Shown: one piece after another, positions 51,357-60,051 of the stretch
Layout: each line of letters begins with the position of its first letter
Numbering within the stretch: position 1 is the stretch's first letter
From: Pseudomonas azotoformans
GTDB taxonomy: Bacteria > Pseudomonadota > Gammaproteobacteria > Pseudomonadales > Pseudomonadaceae
NCBI RefSeq assembly: GCF_001579805.1
Contig: NZ_CP014546.1
Location: forward strand, 1,364,001 to 1,428,000
Reading direction: 5' to 3'
Length of the DNA stretch: 64,000 nt
Notes under the pieces: generated by a model
The model's database searches: none
What the model saw: only the letters and a program-made list of their open reading frames with translations
Told to the model about the DNA's origin: nothing
Position numbers and translations under genes: made by a program

Positions 51357-52797
51357 ATGGATTTCTTTGGCCCGCACCTGCTCGCCTACTTCATCGCCAC
51401 GCTGCATTTTCTCGGGACCCTCGCCGCGATCCACGCGGTGCTGACCGTCAGGACCGCCCAAGGCTCGATCGCCTGGGCCTTGTCGCTGATGTTCATGCCC
51501 TACCTCACGCTGATTCCCTACCTGATCTTCGGCCGCAGCACCTTCGACGCGTACATCCAGGGCCCGTCGCCAGGCCAACCAGGAAATGCACACCGCGATC
51601 ACCGAGCTGAACTGGCGCCCGTGGGTCGAAGAGGCCCTGGCGGCACGCAACTCCAGCGCCTACGCCTCGCTGCGCGCCATGCCCAAGCTGGGCCGCATGC
51701 CGTGCCTGGCCAACAATGAAGTACGTTTGCTGATCAATGGCGACGCCACCTTCAGCGCAATCTTCGCGGCGATCCGCAACGCCAGGACGGCGGTGCTGTT
51801 CCAGTTCTTCATCATTCATGACGACGAACTTGGCCGCCAACTGCACGCGCTGTTGAAGGAAAAGGCCGCAGAAGGCGTCGCCATCTACGTGCTGTATGAC
51901 CGCATCGGCAGCCACGCCCTGCCCCATCGTTATGTGCAATCGCTGCGCGACGCCGGGGTGAACGTCAAAGCCTTCGCCACCCGCAGCGGCTGGCTCAATC
52001 GCTTTCAGGTCAACTTCCGCAACCATCGCAAGATCGTGGTGGTGGACGGCATCACCGGGTTTGTGGGCGGGCATAACGTCGGCGATGAATACCTGGGCAA
52101 GAAGCCGCCGCTGGCGCCGTGGCGCGATACCCATGTGCAGGTGACCGGCCCGGTGGTGGCATGCTTGCAAGAGTCGTTTGCCGAAGACTGGTTCTGGGCC
52201 GCACGCGAACTGCCGCCACTGATCTTGCCGGACGCCTACCCCGAGGACGGCGTGCTCTGCCAATTGCTCGCCAGCGGTCCGGCCGACCCTTATGAAACCT
52301 GCTCGCTGTTCTTCGTCGAAGCCATCCACGCCGCGACCGAGCGCGTCTGGATCACCAGCCCCTATTTCATCCCCGACGAAGCGGTGTTCTCTGCCCTGCG
52401 CCTGGCCGTGCTGCGCGGTGTCGATGTGCGGCTGCTGCTGCCTTCACGGCCCGATCACCGCATCGTCTACGCCGCGTCCAGCCTGTACGCGATCGAAGCC
52501 GTGCGCGCCGGCGTGCGGGTATTCCGCTATACGCCAGGCTTCCTGCATCAGAAGGTGGTGTTGGTAGACGACGAAATCGCCGCCATCGGCAGTGCGAACA
52601 TGGACAACCGTTCGTTCCGGCTGAATTTTGAAGTGATGTTGCTGACGGTCGACGAGGCCTTCGCCAAGGAAGTTGAGCACATGCTGCTGGACGACTTCGC
52701 CCTGGCCCATGAAGTCAGCCAGGAAGAAAGCCGCGAAACCCGTCGCCTTCAGCAACTGGGCATGCGGGTTGCGCGGCTTATTTCACCGATCTTGTAA
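51357..52797 (+). pseudogene. cls: Cardiolipin synthase, frameshifted as given
   Basis: Two frames together make one phospholipase-D-type cardiolipin synthase of about 480 residues. Frame one (from ATG 51357, GGAG at 51342-51345) gives the two membrane helices and runs to 'FDAYIQ'; the second frame continues '[18 protein letters not shown]' to 52797. Removing one G from the GGG at 51560-51562 restores the frame. Both HKD motifs are intact ('[10 protein letters not shown]' and '[10 protein letters not shown]'). The downstream part could start at ATG 51586, but it would lack the membrane anchor. The enzyme joins two phosphatidylglycerols into cardiolipin. A consensus error is as likely as a real mutation. 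Confidence 0.85.
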
Positions 52798-52802
52798 CGG
52801 GC

Positions 52803-53987
52803 TCAGCGGTAGATATCTTCCCGCGTCCACGGCAAGTCATGGCTGCCATCGGCATGGGGTTTCACCGCCAGAATCTGGTGCAGGTTGATCCAGCCCCGCG
52901 CAAACGCATAGGCACAACCGGCCAGGTACAGCCGCCAGATACGCAACGCCTGCTCCGGCACCATCTTCGCCGCTGCTTCCAGGTTGTCTTCCAGGCGCTC
53001 GCTCCAATGGTCCAGGGTGCGCGCGTAGTGCAGACGCAGACTTTCGACGTCGACCACCTCCAGCCCGACTTCGCTGATCTCGGCCGTCATCATCGCCAAA
53101 TGCGGCAGTTCGCCGTTGGGGAACACGTAACGCTCGATGAACTCACCCGCGCCGCGCCCCACAGGGCGACCATCGGTGTGCTTGGCGGTAATACCGTGGT
53201 TCATCACCAGGCCGCCTTCGCGCACTGCGCCGAACAGGGTCTTACAGTATTCCGCCAGGTTGGCGTGGCCGACGTGCTCGAACATGCCCACGCTGACCAC
53301 TTTGTCGAAACGCCCGTCTTGCGGCAGGTCACGGTAGTCGAGCAGTTGCAGGTCCACCTGGTCTTCCAGGCCTTCGGCTTTCACCCGTTCCCGGGCCAGC
53401 GCCAACTGCTCCTTGCTCAAGGTGATGCCAAACACCTTAACCCCGAACTCCCGCGCGGCAAACCGCGCCAGCCCACCCCAACCACAGCCGACATCCAGCA
53501 AATACTCGCCTGGCTGCAGCCGCAACTTGCGGCACAGGTGGCGAAATTTGTCTTGTTGGGCCTGGTCGATGGATTCGCTGCCGGTTTCGAAATACCCGCA
53601 GGAGTACGCCATGTCCTGGTCCAGCCACAGCTGGTAGAACTCGTTGGACAGGTCGTAATGGTAGGAAATGGCCGCTGCGTCAGTGGCCTTGTCGTGGATC
53701 GAGCGCACCGGACGACTCCCCTCGTCGTCTTCGATCAGGGCGTGACTCAATTCGTCACACACCCGGATGACCTCGGAAATGGAGCCTTCCAGCTCCAATT
53801 TACCCTCGACAAAGGCTTCGCCCAGTGAATCGAGCGTTGGATGGGTCAGCTTGGTCACGACCGTGGGGTCCTTCACCACGATGGTCACACTGGGCTCGGG
53901 GCCCAAGTTGAATTCATGGCCGTCCCAGAGTCGAAGACGCAGCGGTAGCTGAAGATTCTGTAAGGCCGGTGGAAGTTGCGCGAGCAT
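52803..53987 (-). CDS. cfa: Cyclopropane-fatty-acyl-phospholipid synthase
   Basis: A 394-aa SAM-dependent enzyme that adds a methylene bridge to unsaturated membrane lipids. SAM motif I is 'LLDVGCGWGGLARFAAREFG'; nearby 'YSCGYFETGSESIDQAQQDK' and 'VVSVGMFEHVGHANL' with the bicarbonate-site residues are typical of Cfa. The location next to cls matches the P. putida cfaB region. The 87 bp upstream (53988-54074) hold a 6-bp hairpin (54052-54068) and probably the promoter; stationary-phase control is typical for the family but is not visible here. Confidence 0.92.
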   Translation of the reverse strand: MLAQLPPALQNLQLPLRLRLWDGHEFNLGPEPSVTIVVKDPTVVTKLTHPTLDSLGEAFVEGKLELEGSISEVIRVCDELSHALIEDDEGSRPVRSIHDKATDAAAISYHYDLSNEFYQLWLDQDMAYSCGYFETGSESIDQAQQDKFRHLCRKLRLQPGEYLLDVGCGWGGLARFAAREFGVKVFGITLSKEQLALARERVKAEGLEDQVDLQLLDYRDLPQDGRFDKVVSVGMFEHVGHANLAEYCKTLFGAVREGGLVMNHGITAKHTDGRPVGRGAGEFIERYVFPNGELPHLAMMTAEISEVGLEVVDVESLRLHYARTLDHWSERLEDNLEAAAKMVPEQALRIWRLYLAGCAYAFARGWINLHQILAVKPHADGSHDLPWTREDIYR

Positions 53988-54074
53988 GAGTAGTCCCCCC
54001 TTGTTTCAGACGTCTGCTGAGAGGTTAGACCATCCGAAGACAAAGTAGGAGGCTATCGATTTGATAGCGCTCTT

Positions 54075-54863
54075 CTATGGGGCCCGGCGCTCGAGCAACC
54101 CGTCCTGGACCCACTGCTTCAGCCAAGTAACGGCCTGCAGTGGCGCACCCTCTGCATGAGTGACTGCCAACTCGGCGCACAGTTCGGCAAAGCTCCAACC
54201 GGTGGTCGCCATTCCCGTCAGGGCAGAGGCCTCGGCGGGTTCCAGGCTGCGGTAATGGCAAACATTCTGATGGCGCCACACCAGGCACGTCTGCGACGGG
54301 GCGAGTGCGTGACTGTCGGGGAAGTCGGATTCGTCCTTGCTGGCGCGCCAGATCGCGACACTGTTGAACTGGCACAGCAGCGCTTGCACCGTCGGCGCCA
54401 GGGAAACCTGCAACACCGGCCACGCCTCTGGCGGCAACGACGCCATGTCGCCCAGCGTCAGCGGTTCGCCCTGCGGCGCATCAAATGCCAGGGTGAATGC
54501 CCACTCCAACCGCGCCAACTCCGCCAATGGCGCACTCTGCTCCGCCACCAGATGCTCAAGGATAAACACCGGGAAACGCTCGCCCAGCCAGCGCAGGCTG
54601 TAATGGGCCGAGGGGTTGCGGCGCAGGTAGGCTTCGGTCAGCGCGGCAAACTCGTCATCGCCCAGCCAATAAAGGATGGCGCTGAAGTCATGCCGCAAGA
54701 CTTCCTGCAACCGTGAGAGGTAGGCGTTGTGGTAAATCGCCAGGCCCGTGTCCACATCCAGCGTCGGCCCGCCCAGCAACGTGGCGGCGAAACCACTGTT
54801 GGCCACTGGCGTTTCGGATAACAGGTGCTGCTCGAAGGCCAGTTGCCAATCCGTCAGGCGCAT
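54075..54863 (-). CDS. bufC: BufC/HvfC-type peptide modification partner (DUF2063)
   Basis: A 262-aa protein. The N-terminal DUF2063 domain opens 'MRLTDWQLAFEQHLLSETPV' and holds 'LAIYHNAYLSRLQEVLRHDFSAILYWLGDDEF' in pieces over residues 40-75; the second half is a separate winged-helix-like domain. In bufferin systems this protein delivers the precursor peptide to the MNIO enzyme. Its start overlaps the bufB stop by 10 bp, so translation is coupled. It is the last gene; no BufD/DoxX gene follows. Confidence 0.85.
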   Translation of the reverse strand: MRLTDWQLAFEQHLLSETPVANSGFAATLLGGPTLDVDTGLAIYHNAYLSRLQEVLRHDFSAILYWLGDDEFAALTEAYLRRNPSAHYSLRWLGERFPVFILEHLVAEQSAPLAELARLEWAFTLAFDAPQGEPLTLGDMASLPPEAWPVLQVSLAPTVQALLCQFNSVAIWRASKDESDFPDSHALAPSQTCLVWRHQNVCHYRSLEPAEASALTGMATTGWSFAELCAELAVTHAEGAPLQAVTWLKQWVQDGLLERRAP

Positions 54864-55699
54864 AGCTGTCTCCTGGCCAGGGCGGTCGCGCCCAGTTCAC
54901 GGGCCTTGCTCAGTTCGGTGAGCAGTTCTTCAAAGGGTGGGAAATGGTCATCCCGTTCCAGTAGCGTCGACACGGGCCCTAGATGCTCGAGCGTCTGTTG
55001 ATAAAGCGCCCACACCGGATCACACACCGGATGGTCATGGGTGTCGACCACGTAATCGCCATAGTCCATATGCCCCGCCAGATGCAGCTGGCGGATGCTT
55101 TCCGGCGGCAAGTTACGGATAAACGTCCAGGCGTCAAAGCCATGATTGCGCGAGCTGACGTACACGTTGTTAACGTCCAGCAACAGCTGGCAGCCCGACA
55201 GGTGAGCCAGGGCATTGAGAAATTCCCACTCGGTGAATTCGTCCGCCTTCGAGCGTACATAACTGGAGACGTTTTCCAGCACCAACGGGCGTTGCAACAC
55301 GTCCTGCACTTGGCGCACACGGGCGGCCACGTGGTAGAGGCTTTCTTCGGTGTAAGGCAGCGGCAGCAGGTCATGCAACTGGTGGGCGCTGCCGCGACTC
55401 CAGCACAGGTGATCGGACACCCACGCCGGCTGGATACGCTCGGCGAGCTGTTTGATCTGCTTCAGGTAATCGGTATCAAGGGCATGGGGCCCACCGATGG
55501 ACAAGGACACCCCGTGCATCACCAGGGGATAACGCTCGGCTATCGCATCCAGGTAATACAAGGCTTTACCGCCTTGGACCAGGTAATTCTCGGAGATCAC
55601 TTCGAACCAATCCACCGCCGGCGATTGTTCAAGGATCTGTTGGTAGTACTCACTGCGTAAACCCAGGCCGTAACCGAGGCTCGGAAGAGAGGTAGGCAT
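54854..55699 (-). CDS. bufB: BufB, MNIO-family peptide-modifying enzyme (DUF692)
   Basis: A 281-aa TIM-barrel enzyme of the multinuclear non-heme iron oxidative family. Metal ligand candidates: His in 'VMHGVSLSIGGPH', His in 'VSDHLCW', Glu in 'VLENVSSY', Asp/Asn in 'LLLDVNNVYVS', His in 'IRQLHLAGHMDY', and Asp/His in 'VDTHDHPV'. Such enzymes turn Cys of the precursor into thiooxazole-type copper-binding groups. The start 55699 has AGGAG seven bases upstream. It follows bufA by 65 bp, with a strong hairpin in the gap. Confidence 0.88.
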   Translation of the reverse strand: MPTSLPSLGYGLGLRSEYYQQILEQSPAVDWFEVISENYLVQGGKALYYLDAIAERYPLVMHGVSLSIGGPHALDTDYLKQIKQLAERIQPAWVSDHLCWSRGSAHQLHDLLPLPYTEESLYHVAARVRQVQDVLQRPLVLENVSSYVRSKADEFTEWEFLNALAHLSGCQLLLDVNNVYVSSRNHGFDAWTFIRNLPPESIRQLHLAGHMDYGDYVVDTHDHPVCDPVWALYQQTLEHLGPVSTLLERDDHFPPFEELLTELSKARELGATALARRQLCA

Positions 55700-55720
55700 A
55701 AGACACTCCTGGGAAAGTGT

Positions 55721-55747
55721 CCGCAGCGGTGGGGGCGACCGCTGCGG
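55721..55747 (-). promoter_or_regulatory. Hairpin between bufA and bufB
   Basis: CCGCAGCGGT (55721-55730) pairs perfectly with ACCGCTGCGG (55738-55747) around a 7-base loop. No T tract follows on the minus strand, so it is probably an mRNA stabiliser or a partial terminator, which would make more peptide than enzyme. Confidence 0.6.
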
Positions 55748-55764
55748 GTGCACTTGGCGGTCGG

Positions 55765-56019
55765 TTATTCGCCGACTTTGCCGCCAGCCTTGGTGCAGGC
55801 ATCGGCACTGGCCATTGCCTTGAAACCCTGACCTTTGCAAGAACCCTGGCCTTTGCAGGCGTGGTCCTTGGTTTTGCAGTCGTTCTGGCCTTTGCACGCG
55901 TTGATGCCGTAGCAGTGAACGGCGGTGTCAGCGGCTTGAGCTTGAGTGACAACACCGGCAAACATAGTGGCAGCGGCCATTGCGAGAGCGGCACCAGCAG
56001 CAGCGGATTTGATGTTCAT
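55765..56019 (-). CDS. bufA: BufA, bufferin-type Cys-rich metallophore precursor
   Basis: An 84-aa secreted peptide precursor (DUF2282). A signal peptide (through 'VVTQAQA') is followed by '[20 protein letters not shown]', '[14 protein letters not shown]' and '[10 protein letters not shown]', giving six Cys in the mature part, mostly in C-K-G contexts. In known systems BufB converts such Cys to copper-binding thiooxazoles, and the peptide protects the periplasm from copper. Start 56019 has GAGG nine bases upstream. First gene of bufABC; a hairpin and a possible ECF promoter lie upstream. Confidence 0.87.
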   Translation of the reverse strand: MNIKSAAAGAALAMAAATMFAGVVTQAQAADTAVHCYGINACKGQNDCKTKDHACKGQGSCKGQGFKAMASADACTKAGGKVGE

Positions 56020-56044
56020 TGTTGTATTCCTCATGATCGTAGGG

Positions 56045-56078
56045 GTGTCGGTCTGAACGGATTGTTCAGTCTCGACAC
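56045..56078 (-). promoter_or_regulatory. Hairpin in the bufA leader
   Basis: Nested arms GTGTCG (56045-56050) with CGACAC (56073-56078) and CTGAAC (56053-56058) with GTTCAG (56064-56069) form a 12-bp stem with a small internal loop. It would lie at or near the 5' end of the bufA message. Confidence 0.5.
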
Positions 56079-56082
56079 ACCA

Positions 56083-56111
56083 CTAGAGTGAGGCCCCTCA
56101 GCCGCGTTACA
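56083..56111 (-). promoter_or_regulatory. Possible ECF-sigma promoter of bufABC
   Basis: On the minus strand a TGTAACG (complement of 56105-56111) is followed after 16 bases by CTCTAG (complement of 56083-56088). A GTAAC-type -35 box is used by several ECF factors that control DUF2282 operons. No ECF sigma gene is in the window, so this is tentative. Confidence 0.35.
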
Positions 56112-56135
56112 GCCGCGTGCAAATATTTCTGAAAA

Positions 56136-58022
56136 TTATTCTTCGAGCTTCAAAAGGGGCTCCTGGAAGCGTAGCAAACGCCCGGCATTCCCCAGTACCA
56201 GCAAAGTACTGAGGTTATGCAGCACCGCTGCAATCATGGCGCCCGCCGCCCCCAACCAGCCAAACGCGGCGAATACGACAATGGCCAAGGTCCAACCCAG
56301 GCCGATGATCACGTTGACCTGCAAGGTCTGCCGGCACTGGCGGCTCAAGCGCACACAGGTGCCCAGGCGCCGCAGGTCGCTGCCGATCAGCACCACGTCC
56401 GCCGACGCCAGGGCAATATCCGCCCCGCCCGCGCCCATGGCCACACCGACTACGCCGGCCTTGAGTGCCAGGGAATCGTTGATGCCATCCCCCACCACCA
56501 TCGGGCGAAAGCCGCTGCCGATTTCACCCAACACGCGGTTGAGCTTGTCTTCCGGTAGGGCCTGGGCTTCGACATCGCTGATGCCGACCTCCAGCGCCAG
56601 GCTGTTGGCCACGCTTTGGCGATCGCCGGTAAGCAGCAGTTGGCGACCCAGGCCGAGGTCACGCAGTTCTTGCAGGGCCTGGCGTGCCTCCGGCTTGACG
56701 CTGTCGGCGAGCAGCAACCAGGCGAGGAATTGCCCATTCAGCGCCAGCCCGGCGATGGGGCCATCGTGGTTCGGCACGGCGGTGGTGACGATGCCCAGTT
56801 GCTCGAACAATTCCGGCCGACCCAAGGCCGCTTCGCCCTGATCGGTCTGCGCCACGACACCCAGCCCCTGGCGTTCGCGAATATCCGTCAACGCCAGCAG
56901 TTGTTCCTGCGTTGCCAACCCCGCCAACGCCCGGCTGACCGGATGGCTGCTCGCGGAGCCCAGGCTGGCCGCGAGATTGAGCAGCACCTGCCGATCCGGC
57001 GCGGTGGTTTCGATGGATTGCAGGCGCAGGGTGCCGAAGGTCAGCGTCCCGGTCTTGTCGACCACCAACGAGGTCAGGTCCGCCAGCTCCTCCAGAAACG
57101 CCGAGCTGCGAATCAGAATCCCATGCCGCGCCGCGACTGCAATGCCCGCAATCGCCGTGGCCGGCGCCGACAGCACCAACGCACACGGGCACGCCGCCAC
57201 CAGCACCGCGAGCATCGCCTGGGCGTCGTTGGTCACAAACCAGGTCACCGCGGCCAGCAACAACACCAGCACCATATAGCTGCCGGCATAGCGTTCCAGC
57301 AGGCGTGTGATCGGCGGCTTGGCGCGCTCGGCGTTCTGCATCAGCGCGATGACTTTGCCCAAGGTGGATTCATTGCCCGTGCGCGTCACTTGCAGGCGCA
57401 GCAAGCCATCCAGGTTGATCGCCCCGCCAAACACCTGCACGCCCACACTGGCTTCCAACGGCACCGACTCACCGGTAATCGGCGCCGTGTCCAGGCTCGC
57501 CTGGCCCGACAGCACCACGCCATCGGCCGGCACCCGGTCACCGGCGCGCACCTCGACCACATCGCCGGTATTCAGCGTGCCGTTGTCCACTTCGACAATG
57601 CTGCCGTCGGCCTGCACCAAGCGCGCGTGGCTGCGCGTCAGCTTGCCCAACGCATGGATCGCTTCCTGGGAGCCGATCACGCTGCGCTCTTCCAACACAT
57701 GGCCGAAGATCATGATGATCGGCAGCAACGCCGCCGTCAGCAGATCCCCTGTGGCCCAGGCACCGAGCATGGCCAGGGCGATCAATTGATCGGTGATGCC
57801 ATGCAAACTCGGAAACCGCAGGCTGTACCAGGCCGAACGCATCACCGGCACGGCCACCAGCAACGACGCCACGCCCAGCAGCAGTTGGCTCACGCCGGTC
57901 TGGTCGGGCGCGAGCCAGCGCCATACCAGGCCCAGCACCAGCAACCCCAAGGCCAGCATGGCCAGGGTCAATTGCCGGGCAGCGCTGCGCTGTTCGGCGG
58001 AGGTCAACATGGGTGCGCTCAT
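56136..58022 (-). CDS. P1B-type heavy-metal ATPase with unusual last-helix motif
   Basis: A 628-aa metal-transporting ATPase without an N-terminal metal-binding domain. Visible motifs: TGES ('PITGESVPLE'), membrane 'ACPCALVLSAP', phosphorylation site 'VDKTGTLTFG', 'SSHPVSRAL', and 'VGDGINDSLAL'. In the last membrane region, where zinc exporters of the ZntA type have Lys and 'DTG', this protein has 'LHNLSTLLVLGNA', closer to the HN-x-S type of mycobacterial CtpC-like (Mn/Zn) pumps. So it is probably not a ZntA exporter. It is the last gene of the SPFH operon, overlapping the gene before by 4 bp. Confidence 0.85.
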   Translation of the reverse strand: MSAPMLTSAEQRSAARQLTLAMLALGLLVLGLVWRWLAPDQTGVSQLLLGVASLLVAVPVMRSAWYSLRFPSLHGITDQLIALAMLGAWATGDLLTAALLPIIMIFGHVLEERSVIGSQEAIHALGKLTRSHARLVQADGSIVEVDNGTLNTGDVVEVRAGDRVPADGVVLSGQASLDTAPITGESVPLEASVGVQVFGGAINLDGLLRLQVTRTGNESTLGKVIALMQNAERAKPPITRLLERYAGSYMVLVLLLAAVTWFVTNDAQAMLAVLVAACPCALVLSAPATAIAGIAVAARHGILIRSSAFLEELADLTSLVVDKTGTLTFGTLRLQSIETTAPDRQVLLNLAASLGSASSHPVSRALAGLATQEQLLALTDIRERQGLGVVAQTDQGEAALGRPELFEQLGIVTTAVPNHDGPIAGLALNGQFLAWLLLADSVKPEARQALQELRDLGLGRQLLLTGDRQSVANSLALEVGISDVEAQALPEDKLNRVLGEIGSGFRPMVVGDGINDSLALKAGVVGVAMGAGGADIALASADVVLIGSDLRRLGTCVRLSRQCRQTLQVNVIIGLGWTLAIVVFAAFGWLGAAGAMIAAVLHNLSTLLVLGNAGRLLRFQEPLLKLEE

Positions 58023-59053
58023 TGTTCGGCTCCCTGGATGATCAAGCGGGAGTCGTCTTTCGGATCGACCGTTGTCACAGAACCGGCCTGGCCGAGAATT
58101 TTCGGCACGCGCTCGCGGTACAGGCGCAGCAGCAAGCCCGGGTCTTTCACCTGGGCCAGGCTGGCCACCGTCGCGGTTTGCGCCTGGGCATTGGCCAGGC
58201 GTTCGCTGGCCTGGGCGTGGGCGACTTGCACCAGACGGTCGGCCTGTTGGGTGGCGGTCTGGGTGAGTTTTTCCGCGTCGGTGCGGGCGTTGGCCACGGC
58301 CTTGTCGGCTTGCTGGCTGGCCGTCAGCACGGCGTTGAACGCATTGACTGCCGGGCCCGGCAGGCTCGATTGCACATCGACACGGGTGACTTCGATGCCC
58401 AATCCCAACCCCGTAGAAGCCAATTGCGTGAGGCGTTTATTGATGCCTTGCACCAAGTCGCCACGCAACCGCTCACGGCGCTCGGCGGCGCCGTTGTCGG
58501 TGCCGATCAGTTCAGGTCGCGCCACCAGAATCGTGTCCAAGTCCCGCGCCGCGGTGAGGGCCACGGCGCTGCGCGTCACCAGTCGATCCAGGGCCGGCAG
58601 CACATGATCGCCCTGCAACACAAAGGCATAGGGTTCGGTGACTTTGTAGAACACCCGCACATCCAGTTGCACCACGCCGGCATCGCCAGTCAGCAGGTAA
58701 CCGGAACCCGCCAGCGCATCACTCAAGGGCGTGGCGAAGCTGGCCACACGGTCGGCCTGGATCGCCGCGTCGGAGCGCAGCAGGTTCTCCACCCGGCGTT
58801 CGATCACGCGGTCAGCCGCCGGTAGCAACACCACCTGCTCGAACGGCTGCGGCCAAGCCAGCAACAGCCCGGCATTCTGAATACGGTCGAGGGCGCCGAA
58901 ATGCAGGACCACCGCGCGGTTCTGCGGGTCGATCTGGCGCACATTGGAAAACGCCCAGGCCAACGCCGCCAATACCGTCACCGCGTACAACGCCAGGAAG
59001 GTCAGGCGCCCGGCCTGGATCCAGGGGCTGTCCGGGCTGTCACGCATCGTCAT
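58019..59053 (-). CDS. SPFH/HflK-like membrane protein
   Basis: A 344-aa protein with one N-terminal membrane helix (about 15-38) and an SPFH/band-7 domain ('PQNRAVVLHFGALDRIQNAGL', 'VQLDVRVFYKVTEPYAFV', 'GLGIEVTRVDVQSSLPGPAV'), followed by a long Ala/Gln-rich coiled coil (about 225-300). This is the layout of HflK/HflC, ring-forming scaffolds that face the periplasm and regulate FtsH. It overlaps both neighbours by 4 bp. The housekeeping hflKC genes of Pseudomonas lie elsewhere, so this is a dedicated paralogue. Confidence 0.83.
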   Translation of the reverse strand: MTMRDSPDSPWIQAGRLTFLALYAVTVLAALAWAFSNVRQIDPQNRAVVLHFGALDRIQNAGLLLAWPQPFEQVVLLPAADRVIERRVENLLRSDAAIQADRVASFATPLSDALAGSGYLLTGDAGVVQLDVRVFYKVTEPYAFVLQGDHVLPALDRLVTRSAVALTAARDLDTILVARPELIGTDNGAAERRERLRGDLVQGINKRLTQLASTGLGLGIEVTRVDVQSSLPGPAVNAFNAVLTASQQADKAVANARTDAEKLTQTATQQADRLVQVAHAQASERLANAQAQTATVASLAQVKDPGLLLRLYRERVPKILGQAGSVTTVDPKDDSRLIIQGAEQ

Positions 59054-60039
59054 GGCTGGACGTCCTTGGGCCCGTCCACCAAGGCGCGGAACGGCGCTGC
59101 GTCGGTGCGCAGGATGATCTTGGTGCCTGGTGTGACCACAGTGCCTAAGGTATCCAGAGAGCGCAGCAGGTTGTACAGCTGTGGATTACCCGCGTAGGCG
59201 CGACCATAAATCTGCGCCGCTTCGACCCGCGATTGCGCTTCGATATCGGCGGCTTTCACGGTGGCATCGGCCTGCACGATGCGCGCATCACGCTCGGCGG
59301 CGGAGCGGATCTGCGCGGCCTCGCGCTTGCCCACGGCGGTGCGTTCGGTGGCGATGGTTTCACGCTCGGCACGCATGCGGTCGACCGTAGCGGTGAGCGT
59401 GACCGACGGCAAAGTCAGGCGTTCAATGCCGACCTGGGCGACACGCACGCCGTAGGTGGTGAGCAATTGTTGATCAATCTGCTGGCGCAACTGCGCTTCG
59501 AAATCAGCGATGCGCACTTGGCTGGCGTCGGTGTTGATCAGGCTGGACAGGTCGAAGCTCGCCGCCGTGGTTTCCAACGCCGAGCCCACGAAGGTACGAA
59601 TCTGCCGCGCCGCTTCATCGGGTTGGTTCTGCACGGCGCGCATGAAGCGCTGCACGTTGTCTGCGTCGCCCTGCACCTGCCACGCCACGTACGCCTGCAC
59701 GATGATGCGCAGGCCGTCGCGGGTACCCACATCCTGCAACCCGCTGGAAGTGGTGCGCAGGCGCAAATCCACCGGGATCGCCGCTTCGAACGGCGCCGGC
59801 CAACGCCAGCCCAGGCCCGGCTCCAACAACACCCGCGACGGATTACCGAAACGGGTTATCACCGTGGCCTCGCCGGAACGCACCTGCACCAGGCTGGCGG
59901 CGGCAACCGCAAACAGCACCAGCAACAGCGCCCAGGCCATACGCCGCCAGGGGAACGGGCCGGCCGCTTGTTCGTCACCGTGATGATGGTGGTGGTGATG
60001 GCCGTGATGATGACCGTGATCGTGAGAATGAGCGCTCAA
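59050..60039 (-). CDS. SPFH/HflC-like membrane protein with His-rich N-terminus
   Basis: A 329-aa protein. It starts with TTG (60039), supported by GGAG eight bases upstream. Thirteen of its first 20 residues are His, a likely metal-binding cytoplasmic tail, before the basic 'WRRMAWALL' and a single membrane helix. The SPFH domain follows ('ATVITRFGNPSRVLLEPGLG', 'VRVAQVGIERLTLPS'), then a Glu/Ala/Arg coiled coil and a short C-terminal part. The tail suggests zinc or a similar metal is sensed or buffered by the complex. It lies 12 bp after the first SPFH gene. Confidence 0.83.
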   Translation of the reverse strand: MSAHSHDHGHHHGHHHHHHHGDEQAAGPFPWRRMAWALLLVLFAVAAASLVQVRSGEATVITRFGNPSRVLLEPGLGWRWPAPFEAAIPVDLRLRTTSSGLQDVGTRDGLRIIVQAYVAWQVQGDADNVQRFMRAVQNQPDEAARQIRTFVGSALETTAASFDLSSLINTDASQVRIADFEAQLRQQIDQQLLTTYGVRVAQVGIERLTLPSVTLTATVDRMRAERETIATERTAVGKREAAQIRSAAERDARIVQADATVKAADIEAQSRVEAAQIYGRAYAGNPQLYNLLRSLDTLGTVVTPGTKIILRTDAAPFRALVDGPKDVQP

Positions 60040-60051
60040 CTGACAGACTCC

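Noticed and set aside
51586..52797. Cardiolipin synthase starting at 51586 as an intact soluble enzyme
   Set aside because: The preceding frame encodes the matching membrane helices in register up to a single extra G, so the gene is one frameshifted unit.
56616..58607. 663-codon plus-strand frame opposite the P1B ATPase
   Set aside because: Arg/Gln/His-rich translation with no motif; the ATPase on the minus strand has all P-type signatures.
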